64,000 nucleotides of DNA from Ligula intestinalis (taxonomy: Eukaryota; Platyhelminthes; Cestoda; Diphyllobothriidea; Diphyllobothriidae), in NCBI GenBank assembly GCA_036362985.1, contig JAYGXS010000010.1, positions 1,717,661-1,781,660 of the forward strand, written 5' to 3'. Each line of letters begins with the position of its first letter. The first letter of the stretch is position 1. A program made the translations under genes and the position numbers. A model generated the notes under the pieces. That model was given only the letters and a program-made list of their open reading frames with translations. It ran no database searches and was not told where the DNA came from. Below, in pieces: positions 21,075 through 31,989 of this stretch.

Positions 21075-21310
21075 CCCATTAACCATGATAATGCACAAAG
21101 TTTTTCTGAAATTCCTTGGCACGTAAGCATGTCTTCCTTTTAAAATGTTGTATTCTTAAAGATACATCTACCAATACATCGACATTTACTGCTACCAAGA
21201 GTATAGATTCGACTCCGGTGTGTAATGGAGCGTAGAGAATTGCGAGTCCTCCAAGCAACTTGCCTATGTTTGTAAATGTTTGATTATTTCGCAAGCGTAT
21301 AAACAGATGA
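21075..21310 (-). repeat. Dispersed repeat R6, copy 1
   Basis: The minus strand matches the plus strand at 35560-35650 ('cgaaataatcaaacatttac', 'ctcgcaattctctac' versus 'agaaataatcaatattttac', 'ctcgccatactgtac'). A further part (21150-21240) matches 31040-31100. Parallel translations (RNNQTFTNIGKLLGGLAILY versus RNNQYFTNCVKFLAALAILY) are similar, but this follows from nucleotide similarity and is too short to call a gene. Confidence 0.5.
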
Positions 21311-21394
21311 GCCCGACAACATACGAAGAAATGATTTATTCCTGTCCCCGGTCGGTTAACGCTTGTCTTTCATTGTGTATAACCTTGATCGGAT

Positions 21395-21470
21395 TAAGCA
21401 ACATAGCACGCCAGTGGCGCATCCGTGAGAGCGTTGGACTTTTTACTCACGAGGTCGCGGATTCTTTACT
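21395..21470 (+). repeat. Possible tRNA-like sequence
   Basis: GTGGCGCATCCGTGAGAGCG followed by GTTGGACT...CTCACGAGGTCGCGGATTC has tRNA-like spacing of an A-box and a B-box-like GGTCGCGGATTC. The D arm is poor. It directly abuts the PLE family 1b fragment. Confidence 0.35.
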
Positions 21471-22125
21471 CGGGTGTTCGGCATTTGGCATTTGCCTTGG
21501 CCGCAACTGTCGAAGACACTGGCAGACTTCTCAAGAAGCGAATTGCCGAACACACAGCAGCAGCGCGGCGAAGGAACGACAATTCTCTAGTTGTGGCTCA
21601 TTCGACGAGACCCGGTTACACGTTCAAATTTGATGAGGCCGAAATCCTCGCAAGAGGTGACAATCGGGTGAGGCGAGAACTAACTGAATCATGGTTCACG
21701 ACCCTCAATCTATAACCGATTACGACGATTTGCCCAATCCATATTCAATGCTGAGACTCAATTTGGCCAGAGCAAGTTGTCACTTGGGGAACGCGCAGGC
21801 CACCGCCTCATTGTACGCCAACACCGGAGAGCCAGAAGGCCGAGCAATCCTCACGGGATGAAATTTCAACATGTCAGAGCCCGTATGCCGTCGAACTTAT
21901 TATTCACGCGCAAAAAGGCAATTAACGTTAATTGTCGCTGTATGTTTACAGTAATGACTGTATCTTATAAATACTGCAAACTGCTGTGCATGCTTAACCT
22001 TTCTGCTACTCATGTCTCTGATGACGAATGCGCGACGGATCTCGAAACGTCAGGCGAATAAACATATTGTCCCAGCGATCGAGCCTTCTTCTTCTTCTCA
22101 ATGGCTTCCTAGAACACGCATGTTC
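21471..22125 (+). mobile_element. PLE family 1b (GIY-YIG end, 3' UTR, terminus), copy 1
   Basis: Plus-strand frame 21425-21715 includes VEDTGRLLKKRIAEHTAAAR, VVAHSTRPGYTFKFDEAEIL and ARGDNRVRRELTESWF, close to the family 1 nuclease C-terminus. A decayed tail, the hammerhead (22013-22062), AATAAA and the family end (CTTCTTCTTCTCA) follow. RT and the GIY strand itself are missing. Confidence 0.8.
22013..22062 (+). ncRNA. Hammerhead ribozyme motif, PLE family 1b, copy 1
   Basis: CTGATGA (22018-22024), a stem II region, GAAACGTC (22044-22051) and AATAAA (22057-22062). Stem III is the self-complementary ACGT; cleavage is expected after GTC. Stem I pairs GTCT before the core with AGGC after the cut (A-U, G-C, G-U, C-G). 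All invariant core bases are intact, but stem II is degenerate in this copy. Confidence 0.75.
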
Positions 22126-22138
22126 GCTTGTGTTGGCA

Positions 22139-22400
22139 ATAAACCCGGTATTCCGGCGTGCTTTCGGAACAATCAAAAGGCTGTGCTCTGATAATGTTTA
22201 GGTAATATGAACACATGGGGCGTATTTTCGAACTATGAGGGAGTGAAACCTTCCAGCTCGGTGCTCAAGCACGCCGATAGGTGTTTAGGACTGCATCACA
22301 GTGTCATACCAGAGAAGGCAATTTTGTGGCTTTGTGGTTTTAGTACAATTCTTATGGCTAGGCCAAAACTGCGTGGTAGCCAGGTGCCGGTTACATTAGT
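22139..22400 (+). repeat. Dispersed repeat R5, copy 1
   Basis: Matches 28020-28270 over about 250 bp ('ggtattccggcgtgct', 'gactgcatcacagt', 'ggctaggccaaa', ending near 'aggtgcc'). Non-coding by appearance. Confidence 0.65.
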
Positions 22401-23290
22401 GACTGTAAGTCACTCTAGGCACCCGATAAGGGGCAAGAGTATTGTCTGTCCACTGCAACGCATTGATGACAGTCGTATCTGCCTCACGGACGTGCATTCT
22501 CACCGAATGTCTTACAAATCAGCCCGAATGAAAGCTTGGGACGCGTGTAAGCTCACTTATTTTTTTAATTTTTTGATTATAGCCTAGTTCTCCTAACAGC
22601 AGCAGTAGAATGGCTTTATTAGCCACACATAATTCCGATCTACCTTACCTTAATCTGTAATTGGCTGTAACTTCAGAACCCAGTTTATACACTAATGTAC
22701 CACTTAATTCATGCAGCCGAGTCTCTTTCCGGTACTTGTAGCCCACCCACTTTAAAAGATGATGGTTTGACCCCCCGACAAATGGTAGCGTCAGAGCTAG
22801 CATAAGTTCTGCTACACTTATTACTGACATGTGGAGATATGAGCCCAGTCCTGGTTTACTTTAGTCTGGCCAGACATCTACTACAGGTAAGTGAGGAAAG
22901 ATAGCACAGTAGCACCCGCGGAAAGTCCACTGTCACTTTAAGACTAAGTAAGTGGTGTATTGGCTTGCATTTGATGCAGCAGTCCACGCCGGACTCCGTT
23001 TTGTCTTCGAGACTCCGAGAGAAGGTGAAGAGTGCGCAGCCGCTACCTACGTCCTCTGAGACTGAGACTGAGACTGAGACTGTCACCTTCTGTACCAACC
23101 TGCAGGTGCACTTGGTGGATCTCATCAAAACTGATGGTCACACACACCATATTAGGTATGTTTTTCACTCACAAACACAGACTCAAAAACGAAATCGGGT
23201 CGCGTGTGGATTTAGATTCTAAATATTTGTTTCTTCTGGACCGATGACAGCTTAACATCTGACAGTGCCCATGCTTCTGAAACCCGTCTG
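22400..23290. other. No recognised gene; contains a (GAGACT)n tract
   Basis: Only a short hexamer tandem (23055-23082, four to five GAGACT units) stands out. It produces the E-T repeat seen in translation. Confidence 0.45.
23055..23082. repeat. (GAGACT)n microsatellite
   Basis: Four to five perfect hexamer units starting CTGAGACT. Unstable repeats of this type are often polymorphic. Confidence 0.9.
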
Positions 23291-23294
23291 CCGC

Positions 23295-24260
23295 CTGAAA
23301 TACTGCGCCAATTGTAAGAAAACTGTACCAAAAATGTTCAATTCCTATTTAATGAACAATTTTACAGACAATTCGATGAAGTCGCAATGGGCAGTCCGCT
23401 AGGGCCCACATTCGCAGATAGGTTTATGGGTTATTTTGAGGAAAAGGCGTTGCCAAGACTAAATAAGACACAATTGTATCGACGATATGTGGACGATATA
23501 TCCACGATTGTGGATTCTAAGGAAGACGCCGACGACCTCCTCAATTTTATGAGTTCCCTACACCTAAAAATGACATTAACAATGGAAACAAAGCTGTATA
23601 ACAAGCTATCCTTCCTAGACGTCCTCATGTTAAGAGAGGAAGATAGATGGGAAGGGCAGTATCTACATTTTATGACTTTTGCGTCAATTCAGTGGAAGCG
23701 AACTCTGGTGCATACCCTCTTTTAAAAAGCAAAGAAAACTTGCTCAAGTGAGACCCTGCCCGCACAGCTTTTCCACATTAAAACGGCCCTACTTTACTGT
23801 GGCTATCTAGGGCCAAAATTGATGGAATATTCAGATAAAAAAAACCTGTCATTATATCCTTACCCTTTAAGGGTGATCATATTTCAAATAAAATCAAGCG
23901 ATGGTTGCGCTGTACTACAGACATGACCTACAACGCTGCAAAACTCATCTTCTTAAGCCCTACTTAAAGAATTCCAGTAAAACGGGCAAAAGGATCCCTT
24001 GCCATTGCACGCCACCTCAAATTGTGTATACGAACTCACATGCACTTGTGGATGCAAGTACATTGGGTGCATGCAAAGACAACTGGTGGCCAGGGCCACT
24101 AAAACTTGCCCAGCTGGCTATTGAGGCAAAAAGGCAGAGTACTACGGCCCTCTATTACTAAACATCGGCTAGACAGCGGTAATTTTGTCGACGGCGAAAC
24201 AGCATTTCGAGTAGTTTTTCGGGCCCGAAAAATTCGAAGCTTGCGTTACTTGGAAGCCTA
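23295..24260 (+). mobile_element. PLE family 6, RT motifs 4-7 plus GIY-YIG start
   Basis: The plus strand is open from 23387 to 23725 with the PLE-type RT palm: DEVAMGSPLGPTFADRFMGY (motif B), LYRRYVDDISTIVDS (motif C with the YVDD catalytic pair), and KLSFLDVLMLRE (motif E). After frameshifts the nuclease start follows near 24000: HATSNCVYELTCTCGCKYIG. A second copy of the nuclease end is at 57145-57715. Motif A (first catalytic Asp) is lost by 5' truncation, so it is dead. Confidence 0.82.
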
Positions 24261-24261
24261 T

Positions 24262-24366
24262 CCTATTTCTTCACCCCACCACAAAACTCTATAACCACCG
24301 ATTTTGCAGGACATACTGCTGGGTCTAGGGGTATATGAGTGGGGCTACATAAGCTACTTTGGCCCC
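24262..24366 (+). repeat. Dispersed repeat R7, copy 1
   Basis: Matches 26702-26812 ('cctatttcttcaccccac', 'aaaactctataaccaccg', 'atgagtggggctacataagc'). It follows the PLE family 6 fragment directly and may be its terminus. Confidence 0.65.
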
Positions 24367-24399
24367 GTCGCCTTCCTCGAGTATGCAGCCAGCGATCTG

Positions 24400-24850
24400 A
24401 GACCGATCCGAGAGAATAAAGCAAGACCAATTTGTCCTAAGGACAAGACTCTCCAAGCCCCATGTTTCGCTCTTTAAGTTGTATTGTGAATTGACTGAAA
24501 GGAACAAAGATCGACAAGCATGAAAAACATTTGACCGTTTTGTGTGAATTTAAACTCTCTTGTTGTTTCTACGAATTTACTTCTTCTGATACCACCAGCA
24601 CTAAAATGGTCTAGGTTTGGGAGTAAGGTTTTTCATCGAACTACATGCTGATTTAATTTGAAAAAACCAAACTGCGTTGTCTCACAGTCATTCAAATAGT
24701 TGAGGTAGTTAGGTTAGCATTTGCGCAAGGTTGAAAATTCAGTGAGGTCAGGCTTATCAAATAAGAGCCAATTAATCACTTGAACTGGTAGCCTTTCAAT
24801 GCAGTGTGAACCATTTGAAAATAGAATTAGTAATAGTATTGCCGCAAGAG
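24400..24850 (+). repeat. Dispersed repeat R2, copy 2
   Basis: Matches 25250-25850 throughout: 'gacaagactctccacgcccc'-type block, 'aaaaacatttgacc', 'ttcatcg..ctacatgctg', ending 'gcgaaccatttgaaa...ttagtaatag'. No protein recognised. Confidence 0.65.
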
Positions 24851-24861
24851 GCTAATTTTAA

Positions 24862-24915
24862 GTTTGACGTTTCGGGTGGTTGTATCGTCTAGCCATTCTC
24901 AGGGAATGGACACTC
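24862..24915 (-). ncRNA. Hammerhead-like motif, family 7, copy 1
   Basis: Minus strand: CTGAGAATGGC..., a region able to pair GGGT/ACCC-like, then CCCGAAACGTCAAAC with self-complementary ACGT. It aligns base for base with the better-kept plus-strand copy at 25963-26012. Here the CTGANGA core is damaged. Confidence 0.45.
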
Positions 24916-25249
24916 TGACTATTGTTTGTCATCTTTACACCATCGTGTGTGTTTGTCCGGTTGGCCCCGTCTTGTTTCAGGCACATGTGCGTTTGCCGCG
25001 GAGGTAGTTAGCGGAGCCGATAATTCCCTGCCCTGAATATCCCCTGATAAGCAGGTTCTTAAAATAAGAAAGGGGAACGATAAATATATGTGGCCCATAT
25101 CCACACTTACTTGACCTGCCTTGATTTTTGATAATCACCTCGGCCGTGACGTGTTCCATCGCTGCAGTAGCAATTAATAAGCATTTTGCAGTTCTCATAA
25201 CTGCATCCACATTTCTTTAATCGAAAATGACAATCTTAAAGGGGCATTA

Positions 25250-25850
25250 GGGTCGTTTGGCGACCGTGTTGGAAAATTTATTGGGTCAAACTAACACGCG
25301 CGGCACTGTGGTCTTTTGCCGACCACCGAGTGCCATAACAGTAAATCCTGAACCAACAAGCAGAGGAAAAACAACCCCGAGGTACCATACAGACAAGACT
25401 CTCCACGCCCCATGTTTCTCTCTTTTAGCTGCATTGTGGCCCGACTGAAAGGCACAAATGTCGACAAGCAGGGAAAACATTTGACCTTTGTGAGTGAATT
25501 TAAGCTCTTTTGTGGTTTCTGTCTGGTTCTATTATCTGGGAACACCAGCACAAGAATGGTTCATGTTTCAGGATAATGTTCTTCATCGTACTATACGCTG
25601 TTAATATTTGAGCAACCCAAGCTTATTCAACTCACACTCATCCAAGTTGTTGAGGTGGTAAGTTGCATATTTACGCAATGTTGAATATTCAGTAAGTTTA
25701 GGCGTATCAAAGTCGAGACAAGTTATCACTTGAGCTGAGACCCTCTCAATACAGTGCGAACCATTTGAAATTTGAATTAGTAATAGTTTCCAAAAATGTG
25801 ATGCCCATGCAGTAAATGAGGAGTAGACACAGCAGTTACTGGGAGACACT
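25250..25850 (+). repeat. Dispersed repeat R2, copy 3
   Basis: The longest R2 copy, extending 5' to the 'ccgagtgccataacagtaaat' block shared with 2840-3290. Ends in 'gtgcgaaccatttgaaat'. A small piece also occurs at 37110-37150. Confidence 0.65.
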
Positions 25851-25962
25851 TATTTTAAGAGAAGATCGAAGGCGACACTCACAAAGTGATTCAGTCGTGA
25901 TTGGTAGAACACACACAGGGATAATAGAGCGGCATAAGGACGAGAACCATGAGCCAGAGCGT

Positions 25963-26012
25963 CCATTCTCTGATGATGGGTAGACGAGACAAGTATCCGA
26001 AACGGCAGACTG
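25963..26012 (+). ncRNA. Hammerhead ribozyme motif, family 7, copy 2
   Basis: CTGATGA (25970-25976), stem II GGGTA/TATCC around an 11-base loop, GAAAC (25999-26003) and GGCAGA where GTCAGA is expected. Stem I pairs TCT with AGA. The core is intact but the cleavage triplet has changed from GTC to GGC, so cleavage is not expected. No PLE coding sequence is recognised next to it. Confidence 0.6.
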
Positions 26013-26159
26013 CTGGCAAACTCTCCTCTTCCTTCTAGAATCCGTTCGTTTGTCAGTTTCGGCATCCGCGTATACGAGTTCGTAACATCCGGCTGGAATA
26101 ACGTTGGTTAACTTACCAAAAAACAGTGACAATGGGGTAAATGGAATAGATTGAAATGT

Positions 26160-26650
26160 TATGAAACATTCAGAGAGGAAAGCAATTACAGGCTCCGGCC
26201 ATAAGACTGCCCGAAATTTCTTATTGTTTACCTACTGGCAACAGTAGCCTATGCAGCTCCACTCAGTAATCCCAACAACCTGCATTTTTCCTATGAAAAC
26301 GGTGTTTATTGGGTTTAATGGGCGGGAAATTAGGACACGCAGTGGAATATGTTTAAATAAATGCTAAATGCTTTTTTAATTTAGTGTATTTATAAGTGTT
26401 GTTGGTTTATATATGCAGAATTTCCTAATTTGTATTATCATTCAAGTTATTGCGGAAAACCCCGATTGTCAAACTGGAGGTTTCTTGAATTTCCCGAAAC
26501 ATTGAAATGGATGTTAGGAGGTCGTATACTTTAACTTACCTGTGGTCAAACTTACCGTCTTGGAGTTACATTAGCATAGTCCGAGGTGCGAAGCGCCGCG
26601 CACACCTTCGATTTGCATGCGGAACAACCTGCACCCATCAGCCGCGGGAA
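26160..26650 (+). repeat. Dispersed repeat R3, copy 1
   Basis: Aligns with 30110-30450: a 'gggaaattagga'-type block, 'gttgttggtttatatatg', 'gaggtttctcaat'-type block and 'gcgcacaccttcgatttgcatgcgg'. More diverged than the other R3 copies. Confidence 0.5.
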
Positions 26651-28020
26651 GCAACTTCGACTACATTTTTTCACTTTAGACTTACTTCTAAAAATGTCCT
26701 TCTCTGCCTATCCTATTTCCTCACCCCACAAAACTCTATAACCACCGTCTTTGCAGGAAAAACTGCTGAAACTAGGGGCATATGAGTGGGGCTACATAAG
26801 CTAATTTTGCCCGCCTGCTTTAACTGTACGTTACTTTTGAATAACGTTTTGTGATTGAGACTGCGAACAAAGAGGCCTAAGCGTAACGACCGCTCTCAAT
26901 TCTTTACCCAATCGCCACTTAAACCAAAAGATAAACTAGCTAAGGTTATTGTATGTGTCCCTATATGGTCAGAATATCCGTTATCACAATGTGGAGATCA
27001 ACATTTGACCGATCGTGCCTGAGCTGGGGCGTTATAATGAAATAAACACGTCAGACAGTTTGGATTTCTTGATTTCCCTGAATTTGTTTTTGTTTTCGCT
27101 AGATGCTTGTCTTAATGTGTGAGGGAAAAAAATAGGCTCTTATTCATACCATGGGTTCCTTATCTACATATGGAGACGTGGAACTCAACAGCTAGTTGAC
27201 GAGCCTTTTCTTCTTATTTTACCGATTACGCCTGAGCCTAGGCGTACTAATTACATAGAAATATCAGCAGATGAAGTCAGGCTTTTACAATTTTTGATCT
27301 CCTTGCATTGGTCTCTTTTACTTATTGCTTGATGATCGAACAAGCGTATAGGTGAAAAAAATATGCCCTTATCCCTACCATAGGATCTTTTAGGTCAGCA
27401 CTACAGCTTCTTGTATGAACCTTTTAATTAAATTGTGCACTGCCTTCACCTCACGCTCATATGCTCATGTGCTGAACGGCGTAAAGCGAGCTCTTCGAAC
27501 GCTCCTGAACCAAACGACGCCTGGCTCTTCTTTAGGAAGTAAACTCAGCGCTCGGTGGGGATGTGTTGCCCGGCTAGAAAGAGTACGTGCCTCGCCGGAC
27601 CGAAATCTGTGATACCGAACGCACAAAAAGGAAACTCAAGCAGGAGAGAAGACCGTAAAAGACATACGGCAGACGCGAGAACCCGAAACTTTCACCGGTT
27701 TTTGAAAAAAGTTCTACCCTGGAAGTGAATGAGGGCTAAGTGAAAAGATTAGATGTCTCATCCATTTATCATATGTGCATTTTGTCAGTAGTATTTCACG
27801 GCCTATTTAGGCGTCTTATGTACATTATCCTGAATAAATATAATTAAAAGGACGAGTATCCTAACTAAATGCCTTTTTCAGGATTCCATCAACTCAGTTG
27901 ATTAACATAACGTGACCTATTATATTATATATGGTATGCTATGCTGTGCTATATAGGACTTTCCATGCGACAGTGTTTAAAAGTCTGGTTTCATTATTAA
28001 TGGCTTTTAGATATCTGAGA
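26650..28020. other. Mostly unrecognised; R7 copy 2 at 26702-26812
   Basis: R7 copy 2 is the only supported feature. A 65-codon plus-strand frame at 27415-27612 has no recognisable motif. Confidence 0.45.
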
Positions 28021-28270
28021 ATAAACCGCGGTATTCCGGCGTGCTCTCGAGACAATCAGGGTGCAGTGCCCTGATAATATTAAGATTAATAGAACATGTG
28101 GGACGTAGTATTTTTGAACAAAAAGAGAGCGAGACCTTTTTACGTCGGTGTTCAAACGTGCCGACAGATGTTTACGACTGCATCACAGTCTCAGACTGGA
28201 GGACACAATTTTGTGGTTTTCTTAAAATTCTTAAGGCTAGGCCAAACCAGCGCGGCAGGCAGGTGCCTAA
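28020..28270 (+). repeat. Dispersed repeat R5, copy 2
   Basis: Partner of 22139-22400. The flanks differ after about 28270. Confidence 0.65.
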
Positions 28271-28525
28271 GAGAGAGAGGGAGAACTTCTTCAGGCCCAC
28301 GCCATGTGCCGTGCATCCAGACAGGCGCCTGCCTACCTGCCCAAGTGTTGACCTACTTAAAGGCCATTTTACGCACCACTGCGTCTAGTGCCGTCTGCAT
28401 GGCGACTGCACTCTGCAGTTGTCTGACCTCACTGTCTCACCCCTCCCTGCCAGTCACAGGTCACCGCCTGAGGTGGGATGGGTGCATTGCTGAAAAGGAG
28501 AACCACTCGGAGATGAGCATTGTAA

Positions 28526-28660
28526 GATGAAGAAGATGGAAAGGATGAGCAGAGAGAGTAGAAGGGAGGGAGATCGAAATAAGAAACGAGCACGGAGACA
28601 GGAAGGTGAAGAAGGAGAACGAAACGAAAGAACGAGAGAGAGCTGGACAGAGAACTGGAG
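28526..28660. repeat. Purine-rich strand-asymmetric tract
   Basis: About 130 bases with very few pyrimidines on the plus strand (runs of GAAGAAGG, GAGAGAGAG type). Its translation is a charged low-complexity string. Such tracts can form triplex DNA, but nothing here shows a function. Confidence 0.75.
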
Positions 28661-29021
28661 GATCTTTATGGTTGCTAAGGCTTTCGATGGATGCACGTCT
28701 TACTACAGAACCGTGAATATTGATAAAGGAATTACCACTATCACTATTACTACCAGCATCACTAATTTTGCCCTATTCCTGCTGCAATGACTAAGACTGT
28801 CTTTTAAGCTATTGATAAAATTTTAGGAATCTATTACCAGAATATACTATCCACTGGGCAAAGCAAGTTTGATTAGTGGAATTCGCACTCTAAGCAGCGG
28901 CATATTACCTCTAGCAGCAGCATCCTGGCCCAAACTTCGTAAAATATGACAGCAGCAGTTACATTGTTCACCTTTTTACACCAAATTCATATCTAGCTTA
29001 CCTTAAAGCCTAGCTGGCTAA

Positions 29022-29455
29022 TTCTCGCAAGAGGTGACAATCGGGTGAGCCGAGAACTACTTGAATCATGGTTCACGGCCCTCAATCTATAACCGATTAC
29101 GACGATTTGCCCAATCCATATTCAATGCTGTGACTCAATTTGGCCAGAGCAAGTCGTCACTTGAGGAACGGGCAGGCCACCGCCTCATTGTACGCCAACA
29201 CCGGAGAGCCAGACGGCCGAGCAATTATCACGTGATGAAAGTTCAACCTGTCAGAGCCCGCATGCCGTCAAACAAGTTTTCCACGCGCAAGTAGACAATT
29301 AACGTTAATTGTCGCTATATGTTTGCAGTAATGACTGTATCCTATAAATACTGCAAACTGCTGTGCATGCTTAACCTTTCTGCAACTCATGTCTCTGATG
29401 ACGAATGCGCGACGGATATCGAAAAGTCAGGCGAATAAACGTATTGTCCCAGCAT
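29022..29455 (+). mobile_element. PLE family 1b, copy 2 (C-terminal end and terminus)
   Basis: Starts abruptly at the ARGDNRVSRELLES codons and is nearly identical to 21640-22080. It contains the hammerhead at 29390-29439. The usual CTTCTTCTTCTC end is replaced by a GTA microsatellite (29462-29480). Confidence 0.8.
29390..29439 (+). ncRNA. Hammerhead ribozyme motif, PLE family 1b, copy 2
   Basis: CTGATGA (29395-29401), the same stem II region as copy 1, GAAAAGTC (one change from GAAACGTC, breaking the ACGT palindrome) and AATAAA (29434-29439). Confidence 0.6.
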
Positions 29456-29461
29456 AGTAAG

Positions 29462-29480
29462 GTAGTAGTAGTAGTAGTAG
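29462..29480. repeat. (GTA)n microsatellite at PLE end
   Basis: Six GTA units start 10 bases past the PLE terminus. PLE 3' ends are known to carry short simple repeats, so it may have arisen with the insertion. Confidence 0.85.
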
Positions 29481-29879
29481 AACTTTCGATTTACCCGTAG
29501 TGGACAGCTGCTTACGTGAATGGCACTGCACGGAAAGGCTTGCGTTGGTGGAAGGGGACAGATCTGGATTTGCGAGTATTGTCATTATGGCTGCTGTTAA
29601 TAGTGCGAGAGATACTAGCGAGGAAGGCAAGCAATCAGCAGATAAAGGGACTGATGTTGCCTGAGAGGGGCTTTGTCCCATATTTCCCGAGTCAGAAAGA
29701 CTTGTCTGTTAGGATTCCGTCTTCACTGAAAACAACGCTAAAATGTGATTAGACGAGCCACTATGGGGTTCGAAAAATGGAGCCATTCCAAAATGTTTGG
29801 AAGATTCGTTCGGCCACATGCTGGCAGTATGGTAATTAGTTGCTCAACTTGTGTTCCTTTAACCTCGTTTACCTAAAAG

Positions 29880-30450
29880 GTGTTTGATACGCATTACTTA
29901 ACTCGATGGTAGTTTACAAAGCTGCAATGCAGAATCAGGGGTTTTTCCAGTCGTCTGCGCGTGTCTGTTAGTTACAATAACTTCAAAATTGCCGTTGAAC
30001 AGTTTGGTGAAACCGTAGGACGAGTGCGCCTTTCGAACTGGTCTATTTGTCTGAAGGCTTGGTAGGTAAAGGAAACTACTCCCGAAAATAAAGCAGGTGT
30101 CCTTAGTAAGCAGCCGTAATAGGTGATTTTATTGGAGGGGAATTAGGATGGATAAGGAAATATACTTGAATAACTATGTACTGTTTTATTGCATTTTGAA
30201 CTGTTGTTGATTTATATATGTATATTTTTCTAGTGTGTGTTACCATTTAACGTTTTGAGAAAAAGTCCTCTTATCAAAATTCAGGTTTCTCAATAGTTCT
30301 GAATAAATAGAAATGGTGGTTAAGATATCGTCTAATTCATCATATCTGAGGTCATATTTGCCGTTCAGGAATTAGCCTGGTGTAGTTCTCGGAGCCGAGC
30401 GACGCGCAAACCTTCAATTTACCTGCGGAGAAAATAACTCAATTAACGTG
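29880..30450 (+). repeat. Dispersed repeat R3, copy 2
   Basis: Landmarks: 'gctgcaatgcagaatcaggg', 'cgtctgcgcgtgtctgttag', 'ggtgtccttagtaa', 'gttgttgatttatatatg', 'attagcctggtgtagttctc'. Copies lie at 37190-37560 (plus) and 31990-32620 (minus); the end also occurs at 47765-47835. No coding capacity recognised. Confidence 0.7.
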
Positions 30451-30559
30451 GCATATATGCGTACATCGATCTGTTAGAGGACCTACTCAACCTTCTTTAT
30501 CACCATTGGAGCTCACTCTCCAGCCTTCACCTCGAGGCCGTTAGAATAAAGGCAGAAGG

Positions 30560-30640
30560 ACTTTACCAGCAAAGACATGGGACACCAGGAAGGCCTATTC
30601 TGCCTTATTAGGCGTCATCGACTAGTGATACCTCACGGTG
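30560..30640 (-). repeat. Inverted tail copy of the tRNA-like/hammerhead repeat
   Basis: The minus strand matches 30848-30930 and carries a variant core: CGATGA, stem II GCCT/AGGC with loop AATA, GAAT, and palindromic AGGCCT. Core changes (CTGATGA to TCGATGA, GAAA to GAAT) suggest it is inactive. Confidence 0.6.
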
Positions 30641-30751
30641 GAGGCCGGAGAGAGAACTCTAATGGCAATAAAGACGGACGAGTGGGTCCTCTAACATATC
30701 GGTGTACACATAGCTGCTACAGTATATCCCCGATCTAATACCGGCAAGACC

Positions 30752-30823
30752 CTGAGCTCGTAACTCGACGGTTAGGACGTTCGCCCTGACCTGAGAGATC
30801 GCCAGTTCAAAACTCAAGTGTGA
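30752..30823 (+). repeat. tRNA-like head of a SINE-type repeat
   Basis: A-box-like TAACTCGACGGTTAGG and B-box-like AGTTCAAAACT (30803-30813) with tRNA-like spacing. The sequence in between could form an anticodon arm. It is followed about 40 bases later by a hammerhead motif on the same strand, so head and ribozyme may be one short non-coding element. Confidence 0.55.
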
Positions 30824-30854
30824 CAGCAATTTTAGTGGCCACACTGCGGTTGGG

Positions 30855-30905
30855 TATCACTAGCTGATGACGCCTAATGAGGCTGAAAAGGCTTTCCTCG
30901 TGTCC
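30855..30905 (+). ncRNA. Hammerhead ribozyme motif in a tRNA-like (SINE-type) repeat
   Basis: CTGATGA (30864-30870), C, stem II GCCT-AATG-AGGC (30872-30883, four perfect pairs), T, GAAA (30885-30888), then AAGG/CTTT (30888-30895) as near-palindromic stem III, and C at the cleavage position (30896). Stem I can pair G, A and C of CTAG with C, U and G of CTCG. Core bases are all intact. It resembles in concept the schistosome SINE-like hammerheads; homology to those is not claimed. Confidence 0.68.
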
Positions 30906-31989
30906 CATGTCTTTGTTAGTAATGTCCTTCTTACTATTTCCTAGCCGCCTTGCAGTGGAGGCCCGACAGAGAGCTCTAATAGCAACGTGGAGGGACAAGT
31001 GGGTCCTGTGACAGATTAATGTACGCATATCTGCTACATCTATCAATGTATTGGCATTTGCAGCTGGCAGGGGTATAGATTCCGGTGTTAAGTCGAGCCT
31101 ATGTCATTAAAAAACTACCGTGTTACGAATGCTTTACACTCGGAATAATCTTAATTACATGCAACTACATGGGCACATGAGAATTAAGGTGTGCACGCAG
31201 TTGGTTATTTCGAAACGGCAGCAAACACGAACTCTTCGTTTCAAGAGGATGCAATCTCCCACTGTATGTCCAATGATAGTTTGAGTAAGCAAACTGGTCC
31301 GCTCTACTTACGCGTAACCGCAGGTGTAGAGGAAGACTTAAATCAGGTAGGTAAATTGCATGACCACCACTTAGGTTGTTTATAGCCGAAGGGCAATATT
31401 AACGATTTCGCAATGCTTTATTTAAATCAAAAACATCAGTTGGAAAATATGGAAAAGGCCTTTAGCGCAAACGTAGTTTAAGAAGTCCACGCCAAAGTCT
31501 CAGCATTTTCAAATGGAAATAGTGGTTATAGTGCATTTGGGGTGATAAAATAGGAGCTAATGTCAATTCAAGTCAAGTCAAATTTATTAAAGGAAATAAA
31601 GGCAAACGCCTTTGAACTCCCTCTTGTTACATAGGATTTAAGAAATGAATCGGCATAGCTGAACATTCCAAAGAAGTCGTTGACACAATTTCAGACGACT
31701 ACTCGCTTGTTTTAAGTAATAAACTCACACTTAGTTTACACGAGCCAGCAGTGTAACTAAAGAAGAAGAGCAGACAGTGAAAAAACTCCTAAGGCTGGCT
31801 CAAAATTCAAAATGGAATGTCATTTGTGGTTTTTATGAGAAAAAATATCGCTCGTGGGGGAAGTATGTGAATGATAGGGGCATGATGCTTCTGTGAATGT
31901 TGACGGCAGCCATGGCGTCCATGACCACAAGAGGAGGAGACCTCGGAGTCACGAGAACGTCCCGAAGACCGGAGATGCGACCATGAGAA

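Noticed and set aside
21079..21294. Conserved peptide RNNQ.FTN..K.L..LAILY shared with 35.5 kb
   Set aside because: The similarity is at nucleotide level in a dispersed repeat and reads on opposite strands at the two sites. Too short for a gene call.
28527..28790. Charged Arg/Glu/Lys-rich ORF
   Set aside because: It is the translation of a purine-rich low-complexity tract, not a conserved coiled coil.
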